DNA of 64,000 nt, from positions 407,470,959 through 407,534,958 of the forward strand of contig CM019063.1 in assembly GCA_009667805.1 (NCBI GenBank), in the 5' to 3' direction. The position numbers and the translations under genes are program-made. The notes under the pieces are model-generated. The model was not told the DNA's origin. It did no database searches and was given only the letters and a program-made list of their open reading frames with translations. Of the stretch, positions 56,521 to 64,000 are shown piece by piece; the stretch's first letter is position 1; each line of letters begins with the position of its first letter. This DNA comes from Leptobrachium leishanense (lineage: Eukaryota; Chordata; Amphibia; Anura; Megophryidae).

Positions 56521-57104
56521 CAGGGCCGTAGGAAGGGCGAGGCGAGTGAGGCGAACGCCTCGGGCGCAGCTGCGAGGAGGCGCAGCCAGTGCCGGCAGTT
56601 CCTCGCAGCTGCCACAACCGGGGAAGAAAACTCTTGAATCCCCGGCTGCCGTTTTACATGCAGGCAGGGCGCACAGTGATGATGTTAGAGGGAGGCAGAG
56701 AGCCGGCTGCTGAGAGGAAAGCTGAGAGGCTGCACCCCACCCACTACGTCCCTGCTGATTGGCTGGAGCGCACACTGCTTTGAGTACAGAAAATTACATG
56801 TTCCAGCATGCTCTTCTCCCCTGTACAGGAAGCCTCACCTGTCACCCAATGTACAGGAAGAGGCTCATGCAGGCTATGTGCTTCTCACTGTGTGTATCCA
56901 AGAAGCTGACCTGTCTGAGGGTTATTATTCACCCTGTAAGTCATCCGTCCCAGCTGCATTCCTTATACACTGACAAGAGACGGTGACCCCTGGACCCACT
57001 GTCAATGCAAGTCATGGTGTGCTGCGAGCCAAAATGCCCTGTGTACATATTCATGTACTTGGAATATAACATTTCTGTGTATGGGTATGTAATCTTCTAG
57101 AGTG

Positions 57105-57955
57105 TGTGTTAGCCTGAATACATATGTATGTTGCTGTGCATGGTGTGAGTGTGTTAGTCTGGATATATGTGTGTGTATATAGCTGTATATAGTGTGTGCT
57201 AGCCTGGATATATGTGTGTGTGCATATAGCTGTATATATTGTGTGCTAGTCTGGATATATGTGTGTGCATATAGTTGTATATAGTGTGTGCTAGCCTAGA
57301 CATGTGTGTGCATATAACTGTATATAGTGTGTGCATATAGCTGTATATAGTGTGTGCTGGCCTGGATATATGTGTGTGCATGTAGCTGTATATAGTGTGT
57401 GCATATAGCTGTATATAGTGTGTGCTGGCCTGGATATATGTGTGTGCATGTAGCTGTATATAGTGTGTGCATATAGCTGTATATAGTGTGTGCATATAGC
57501 TGTTTATAGTGTGTGCTGGCCTGGATATATGTGTGTGCATGTAGCTGTATATAGTGTGTGCATATAGCTGTATATAGTGTGTGCATATAGCTGAATATAG
57601 TGTGTGCATATAGCTGTTTATAGTGTGTGCTGGCCTGGATATATGTGTGTGCATGTAGCTGTATATAGTGTGTGCATATAGCTGTATATAGTGTGTGCAT
57701 ATAGCTGTTTATAGTGTGTGCTGGCCTGGATATATGTGTGTGCATGTAGCTGTATATAGTGTGTGCATATAGCTGTATATAGTGTGTGCATATAGCTGTA
57801 TATAGTGTGTGCTGGCCTGGATATATGTGTGTGCATGTAGCTGTATATAGTGTGTGCATATAGCTGTATATAGTGTGTGCTGGCCTGGATATATGTGTGT
57901 GCATGTAGCTGTATATAGTGTGTGCAAGCCTGGATATATGTGTGTGCATAGTTTT
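57105..57955. repeat. 23-bp-based minisatellite in the hAT element
   Basis: Units like GTGTGCATATAGCTGTATAT alternate with a CTGGCCTGGATATATGTGTG spacer, giving variable higher-order blocks of about 68-115 bp. Minus-strand open frames (MHTHISRPAHT...) are artefacts. Confidence 0.94.
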
Positions 57956-58324
57956 TGCAGGTTGGGATGTCTGGTCAGGGACTTGGATTTTTAAAATCTT
58001 TCATTAAATTACCTTCCTCTTCATGCTGCACCTTCTCTTTACGCTGTGCTCTTAAGATGAGGAAAGCACAGCGTGAAGTAGGATCTGACGTGCGGAGATG
58101 TGCAGTAATATGAGGGGGGGGGGAGAAACATCCCTGTTTACCACACACACTGTCGCACATGCCACCACATGCAGGATCCTCCTTCACACTATGCATTCTT
58201 ATCTTCAGAGCACATCGTAAAGAGAAAGGTAACTTTCCAGCCTAAATTCTAAATAATGAATACAGAAGGAATTAAAGGATCCTAGGCCCCAACGAATATT
58301 AAAAAAACCTGGGAGATTATATAC

Positions 58325-58368
58325 CTGGCGTCGCCAAAAAAAGCTTGTCTTTTTTTGGCGACGCCAGC
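58325..58368. repeat. Perfect hairpin
   Basis: CTGGCGTCGCCAAAAAAA and TTTTTTTGGCGACGCCAG around a short loop; inside the hAT element at 56521. Confidence 0.9.
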
Positions 58369-58971
58369 TATTTTATTCCATCCTGTGCCCTGACAAAACT
58401 GCCTCCACATAATCCTTTAACACCTCCATGAACTCATGTAAGAGACCAATCCTGCTCTTCCAAGTGTGTATTACATGAGTATACTGTATTGGAAACGGAG
58501 TCTATCCCACCCGACAAAACGTCCCCATATAAAATAAAAGATCACCCTACTGAAAAACTGTTCTAATATTATTAAATTTCTTGTTATTTATTAACTACTT
58601 TCCTCAAAACAACCTATGTAAAAATAACGTGTGGGGGGGGGGCACAATTTTCTGTTCTTGCCTCGGGTACATAAGGAGCTAGCTACGGCTCTGACAGGGG
58701 TCAAGTGGAGACTGCAGTTCCTCCACTATTTTCTCAGAAGGAACATAATTCCCACGTAGACCACGTGCTTATATTAGGTTCCTTTCATATGTTTCCTTAT
58801 TACGTCACCAGTAATTTATACTATTTGTTACAATTATCATAAGAGTTCCCTTATACCCAACCTATCATTATGTTACACACTTATATCAAATTTGCATGTG
58901 GAGTGATGGATTAGTTGCCATATGTCAATAATTCATCGAGGAACAGAAATTTTGTAGAGTTCCCGCACAAG

Positions 58972-59152
58972 CAGGTCTATTCAAAAAAGGTGAAAATCAG
59001 GAGAATTGGCAGGAGAAGAGAACAATCTAGACCAAATAGTCGATTTGGAAAGTGAGATAAATGGGAGAATTATTCTGTTTTGGCTATTTTGATCTAGAAT
59101 TTTCTCTTCTCCAGTCATTCTCCTGAGTTTCACCTTTCTTTGAATAGACCTG
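58972..59152. repeat. 181-bp palindromic MITE, copy B
   Basis: Same ends as 39934-40114 (CAGGTCTATTCAAA.../...TTTGAATAGACCTG). Confidence 0.92.
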
Positions 59153-59601
59153 TTAAAGTTTTAGGACTAGACCACTAAATGTGTATATAATATATATATG
59201 TTACGGTTAACACCCGAAGTGCGGTTAATCTTAATATAACCTGGGTAATCCTGACATTACCAAAAACCGCCAAGTAAAGCTGCAAAAAACAGAAAAATGC
59301 GGACTTTCCCCGGGTTATTTTAGGACTAACCAACCGCCCGTGGGTAACAGTCAGGAACAGCTGAAAAATTCACACTTTTCCGGATGATCTGCAGACTATC
59401 CAACCGTGTGCGGTTAAAACCAAATTTTGTTATCGTTCAGATAAAAGTTTTAAGCTTCACCTGGGTAATCTGAGGACTATCCACAATTTCACTTGGGTAA
59501 TCTGCAGAGCATCCAACCCCATTTGGGTAAAAGTGAATTTTGCTATTATCTATGGATAGTATCAATGAGAATGGCAAAAGACAAACATTAAAATGTATTA
59601 A

Positions 59602-59867
59602 CCCTTTCACTGCTGAGGACGTGTGGGGAACATCCTCATTGACTCCTAAGGAAAGATAGGGGTGGAGATAAGGGTTCCTTTGAACCCAGATATCTCCCGA
59701 CTGTTTTCAGCTAGCAGGGTTATGTTTGGTATCATTAGAAAGGCCAGAACATGGCCTTTCCAATGATACCAAACATGACCATGTTTAAAATAAAGGAAAC
59801 AAATAATAAAACAAAAAACAAAAATGTGGTTTTTTTTAAGCCGTGAAATGGCTCAGCAGTGAAGGGG
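59602..59867. repeat. piggyBac-like MITE (266 bp)
   Basis: TTAA on both sides (59598-59601, 59868-59871); ends CCCTTTCACTGCTGAG and CTCAGCAGTGAAGGGG. Internal stem GGTATCATTAGAAAGGCC/GGCCTTTCCAATGATACC (59731-59772). Confidence 0.92.
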
Positions 59868-59993
59868 TTAAGGATGTAATAAATATACAGAGTAGTGTAG
59901 GATGTGTTTCTTATCTGAATGTTAAAGAGTTACATGATCTTTATTATGTGTCATATGTGCTTATATATCATTTATAAAACATACAGGGCTATT

Positions 59994-60165
59994 CTGAGAG
60001 AGGTGAAAACCTTGAGAACTGGCAGGAGAAGAGCACAATCTAGACCAAATAGCCAATTTGGAAAGTGAGATAAACGGGAGAATTTTTCTGGTTTGACTAT
60101 TTTGACCTAGAATTTTCAATTCTCCAGTCATTCTCAAGGTTTTCACCTCTCTTTGAATAGCCCAG
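59994..60165. repeat. Palindromic MITE, copy C
   Basis: CAGGGCTATTC...GAATAGCCCAG, with ATA on both sides (59991-59993, 60166-60168). Same core as copies A and B. Confidence 0.88.
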
Positions 60166-60681
60166 ATAATAACCATTAGCTTACTCTTTATATAATATCT
60201 TTATCTTCATAAATAAATTTTCAGACAACGCACAGAGTAACCTGACGGTTATTTAGTGTGGTTTGTGACTCTGGATATAATTTGGTTAAAAATAACAAAA
60301 AACACAATTTTGTTATCAGTCAGATAACAGTTTGCAGCTTTACCCAGGTAATCCTCGGAATTCAGTCAACTGTAACCTGCTGAAAACACAAGAAAAGCGG
60401 AGTACCCTGAGGCGTTTGGATACTTTGCAGTTTACCCGGATAAAGTCTGATGTTTTCTTGCACATCGCACTTTATCCAGCAACACTAGGGTAATGTGTGT
60501 TTTACCCGGGTAAAACACAGCAGAAAAGCAGAGTACCCAGAGGCCTCTGGATACTTTGCAGATTACCCGGATAAAGTACAAAATTTCATTTCACTTCGGA
60601 CTTTTGCTACTGACGCCTGGGTAATGTCAGGATTACCCAGGTAATCCTAAAATTAATCGCACTTTGTACTTTAACCGTAAC

Positions 60682-61555
60682 ATACATATAATATAGTATG
60701 TAGGTGGGAAATATGGGAGCTCATGATTTGAATCAGAAAAAAATGATTTAAAGATAAAGAATATGCAATTCATTACAGAAGTAGGATGTAGACAGAAGGT
60801 TTGTTTATGTTAATGTTTCATATGGAGATCCTCTCACAACCCTGAAAAATTTAAAAAAGTTTGTTCTTATCTGTTAATTGAGTTGTACTGTGAATGATGT
60901 TAAGAGTTTATGTAACTGTGAAAAATGTGCATTTAATTAGCAGGTTGTTTTTTAGACTTTGTGGAAAGACAGTCATACCAAAAGAAAATGATATGCTACT
61001 GAAATGTATATGATATTCTTGGATGGTGATTTTAACATTTATGTTAGATGCAACTCCACCCAAGCTGTTAGCGTTAACAGGTGAGCTGCTAAGTGTAACA
61101 GTTCAACTTTTTAAAACTAGCGGGTCCTGTTTGATTATATTCCAGCTGAGCCACAAACTCCTGCAAATTGTGCTTTCTATACTTTGCATTAGAACAGCAA
61201 ATGTAATGCAGCTGGAGAATAATTAACAATTCCAAGGACGCTTGTTGCTCTTGCTTGCAGCAGGTAAATAAAAAAATAACTAGGTGACAAAAAGTGGAGT
61301 TAACTGGCACTTAATGAAAAACAATGCTGAAAAAAATCTATACGTTCCTCCTCTTGCCACAAATTGAAGAATGCAGAGATTAAATAGTTCTACAGTTTCC
61401 TTTGCAGGAAGTGAGACCCTTTGAAGTCATGTGTACAGGTTCACAAATGTCTTCATGGAGCTCAATGGCCTGCTGGAGAGTATACTAAAGTGGAATTGCC
61501 AGTAAACATGGGCTGTTGTCAAACTTTATTATTATTAGTAACATATCAGACCAAT
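60682..61555. other. AT-rich spacer, no gene seen
   Basis: Nothing supported. Confidence 0.5.
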
Positions 61556-62372
61556 TGTAATCCAGTATGTGGTGAAAGCAGAGGCAGCCGTTAAATGTAA
61601 AGTCCAAAACGGGGGTTGAAAATATTACATGAATAGGGGTAAATAATAATCAGGAGATAGGGCAAATACTGAGACACAGGCAAGCAGACACAGGGTGGAT
61701 AAGCCAGAAAGGGAGCAGGACACAGGAGAAAACAATATACAGTATATGGGCTACAAGGAGCCTTACTGGACACACAAGGACGGCAGAGTACAGGAGGTAA
61801 GTAGCAGGGCAGGTTGTGGGTACACAGGTTGCAGAGCTGCAGATAGTGATAACTGTAGGTGAGCGTCCAGAGATGCTAAGAGTAGGAGTCCAGTTAGTAG
61901 GGGTTAAGCTGTTTGAGTAGAAACATGGTGGGTAATTTATACTGGAATACGGTGGGTTCACAGGGGAAATCCAGGTGAGGAATGCAGAGAGAAACGCAAT
62001 ACAAAAGGGGTGTTCAATAACAAAGTTCAGGGACAACCCATAGGTCATGGGCAGGCAGAGAACAAGCAGGTATCAGGAAACAAAGCCAAAGGTCTGCTAC
62101 AGGACTATAATCCAAGAGGAGACAGGTAAGCAGGCTTCTTGCTGGTGAGCAGACTAAAATGGTGAAGCATGGGAGGCGGAGCGTGACTTCCTTTTGAGGA
62201 GATCTCATTAGGTGGGATGGGGTACACCCGAGACTCCATGGATGATTTTACCCTGCTATAGGTATTCTCTGAAAAAGCATTAACAGGACAGGTAAGTGGC
62301 TGCTAGAGTTTTGCCGCGGCAGCATTGGGCCTTTCTCTTATTGCTAAGGGGCATCTGGCAAGGGTCATGACA
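61556..62372 (-). repeat. Probable gypsy-type solo LTR, minus strand
   Basis: On the minus strand it would start TGTCATGACCCTTGCC at 62372. The interior is rich in cagg/gagacacagg runs typical of these LTRs. The other end (TGTAATCC on plus at ~61556) and the duplication are not convincing. Confidence 0.35.
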
Positions 62373-63593
62373 GCTAATTACACAAGATGTAAAAATGTCT
62401 AGTTGTTTTTATTATTTAAACATTGTCAACAATGTTTTATTCCCAGATATACTGGCAAACTAGATTCTAGCATTGTCGAAAGGTTTGAGAAATACACCTA
62501 AAGATAGATATATATTTCTATTTAACACACGAGAAACTTTTATTTTTTTTTAAATTTTACTCAGAACTTGTTTTCAGCCCTTAGCAGAAGACCTCAATAC
62601 ATTTCTTGCGGCTCTGGTGCAACCACAGGTAATTTATCTAATCCCTGGAAAATCTTTTGGTTTATTGTAGGTCAGCTTTAAAATGTGCTCTCGGGATTGG
62701 CAAGGTAACAAGTTTAGCTTTTAACAAGATTTTTTTCCCACTCTTTCTTATCGTATTTGCCACAAAAGAAACTCTTCATGCAATGCTTATGTTGTAGAAA
62801 CTGTAATAGCAGCAGCTCAACGTGCACAAGCTGTGCTTTTGAAATGGTCAATAGTCTCTTGAGCACTTTAGTCACAGTTTAATAGGCATTCACTCTTTCT
62901 CACAATATCCCTGATGGTTTTACCCTCCTTCCTGCGTGGATTTCTATATGGGAAAATGGCTTGGCAAATGTTCATGTCTTTGTGTTCAAAAAATCCTGCA
63001 ACCATTTTGTCGTCCGTTGATCATGTCACTCACGTTTGACATTTGAGTGGATCGTAACCTGATCATACCTCTCTCAAAGAATCAAGAGATCTAATTTTCT
63101 ATATAATTGCCTAATTCCACAGAAAAAAAAGTGAAAATTATATAGTGTTCGGAAAATAGGTCGTGTTTTATAGATAGCGCAAAGAAAAATAGACTCTAGC
63201 ATATTTATAATCAATAGATGCCAACTCAAAGTAACCTGTAACAAAATGTCTTTTTACAAAATCTTGCAGGTTATATTTTTCTTTATAGAAATATGTTTGA
63301 TGCAAACTCTAAGTACTTTGTAACAATTTGGGAGGAATTCAAAATCTCTTTACTGTTGACCTCAAGTCTAACAATTAAATGCATTAATTAAAAAATGGCT
63401 ATATATTCAATAACATTTAAAATCCTATTAGTAAAATCAAAATTGGACTGTATTCCTTGATAATACAAGAAAAGAGTATTACAATGTTAAATATGAAATA
63501 CACTCTACAAAATAGTTCTAATATTATTATATATTTAGCAGTGGCTTAGAAGGACTGGCCAAAGCAGGGAATCACTTCATTGTTTCAGAGACA
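62373..63593. other. AT-rich spacer, no gene seen
   Basis: Nothing supported. Confidence 0.5.
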
Positions 63594-63595
63594 TA

Positions 63596-64000
63596 CAGTA
63601 GCTCACAGAAGTGAGTACACCCCTCACAGTTTTGTAAATATTTTATTATATCTTTTCACGTGACAACACTGAAGAAATGACACTTTGCAACAATGTAAAG
63701 TAGCGAGTGTACAGCTTGTATAACAGTGTAAATTTGCTGCCCCCTCAAAATAACTCAACACACAGTCATTAATGTCTAAACCGCTGGCAACAAAAGAAAG
63801 TACACCCCTAAGTGAAAATGTCCAAATTGGTCCCAAAGTGTCAATATTTTGTGTGGCCACCATTATTTTCCAGCACTGCCTTAACCCTTTTGGGCATGGA
63901 GTTCACCAGAGCTGGACAGGTTGCTACTGGAGTCCTCTTCCACTCCTCCATGATGACATCACGGAGCTGGTGGATGTAAGAGACCTTGTGCTCCTCCACC
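63596..64000 (-). mobile_element. Tc1-like transposon, third lineage, 3' end
   Basis: It starts at TA (63594-63595) with CAGTAGCTCACAGAAGTGAG, and a related inner repeat GTACACCCCTAAGTG is at 63801. It continues past the right edge. This terminus is a widely shared vertebrate Tc1 family. Confidence 0.93.
63841..64000 (-). CDS. Tc1-like transposase, C-terminal 52 codons (runs off the window)
   Basis: Minus-strand frame, open from the right edge to TGA at 63841. It includes LRDVIMEEWKRTPVA and PKRVKAVLENNGGHTKY, the usual C-terminus of this transposase. No stop in the visible part, so this copy is better preserved than the other two lineages. Catalytic residues are outside the window. Confidence 0.88.
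   Translation of the reverse strand, partial: VEEHKVSYIHQLRDVIMEEWKRTPVATCPALVNSMPKRVKAVLENNGGHTKY

Larger units (their letters stand above)
56521..58693. mobile_element. Non-autonomous hAT element (2173 bp) with minisatellite
   Basis: CAGGGCCGTAG at the left and CTACGGCTCTG at the right, flanked by ACAGGGGT at 56513-56520 and 58694-58701 (perfect 8-bp duplication). Inside: a GC-rich left part with repeated GAGGCG motifs, the array 57105-57955, and a hairpin (58325-58368). No transposase. Confidence 0.93.
59200..60681. mobile_element. Large non-autonomous element with GTTACGGTTAA ends
   Basis: GTTACGGTTAA at the left and TTAACCGTAAC at the right. Long diverged TIRs continue with GTGCGGTTAAT...CCTGGGTAATCCTGACATTACC (left) and its complement (right). 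(T/A)CCCGGGTAATC-like motifs recur throughout. Interrupted by 59602-59867 and 59994-60165. No ORF; superfamily not recognised. Confidence 0.8.

Noticed and set aside
57199..57949. Minus-strand frames rich in MHTHISRPAHT
   Set aside because: Pure product of the 23-bp minisatellite.

Overview
The window looks like a gene-poor, transposon-saturated stretch of a vertebrate nuclear genome, most likely an anuran amphibian. The evidence is the repeat mix: chromovirus-type Ty3/gypsy elements, Penelope-like elements (PLE), an L2/CR1-group LINE, Tx1-like LINE debris, several Tc1-like lineages, many hAT and piggyBac-like MITEs, and a short repeat that I recall from frog genomes. I find no convincing host protein-coding gene, tRNA or rRNA. 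Almost every long open frame is a transposon protein, its relic, or an artefact of a tandem repeat.

Layout. 1-8.0 kb is a nested stack. A dead Tc1-like element (minus strand, 3834-7984 with interruptions) was hit by a chromovirus-like gypsy element (gag/pol and LTR at 658-3833, minus), which was itself hit by a 5'-truncated PLE (1-657). The same Tc1 was also hit by a very young non-autonomous LTR retrotransposon (4006-6575; 466-bp LTRs with one mismatch; 4-bp target duplication AGCG) and by a 215-bp poly(A)-tailed retrocopy (6605-6819; 9-bp duplication). 8.1-17 kb holds a solo LTR with a perfect duplication, an inverted-repeat element around Tx1-like LINE debris, piggyBac-like MITEs, and an old endogenous retrovirus (LTR end, leader, broken gag) split by a second LTR. 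18-25 kb holds several MITEs, one inside another, and PLE leader sequence. 25-27.3 kb is a LINE copy with a 1.14-kb hAT element near its 5' end. 27.4-31 kb is PLE-derived, including a ~715-bp inverted repeat whose two arms each encode a hammerhead-ribozyme-like fold. 34.2-37.4 kb is a second LINE copy interrupted by a hAT element carrying a 0.9-kb minisatellite. 42.1-45.5 kb is a third, almost full-length LINE copy whose endonuclease ORF begins with a hydrophobic leader and a 2A-like DVETNPGP motif. 50.4-52.3 kb is another TIR element with a 1.5-kb minisatellite. 53-64 kb holds more hAT, Tc1, piggyBac-like and palindromic MITEs, including a 2.2-kb hAT element with an 0.85-kb minisatellite.

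The most interesting signals are these. (1) Four hAT or hAT-like non-autonomous elements each carry an internal expanded tandem array next to a palindrome. Two of them have different TIRs but share a related palindrome-plus-minisatellite module whose first repeat unit is the end of the palindrome arm. (2) PLE-linked hammerhead-like folds occur at several sites. (3) A recently mobile LTR element encodes only a zinc-knuckle, Pro-rich Gag-like protein. (4) The LINE has a 2A-type N-terminus. No host pathway can be read from the window; the elements relate to one another as parasites and hosts in a nested insertion history.
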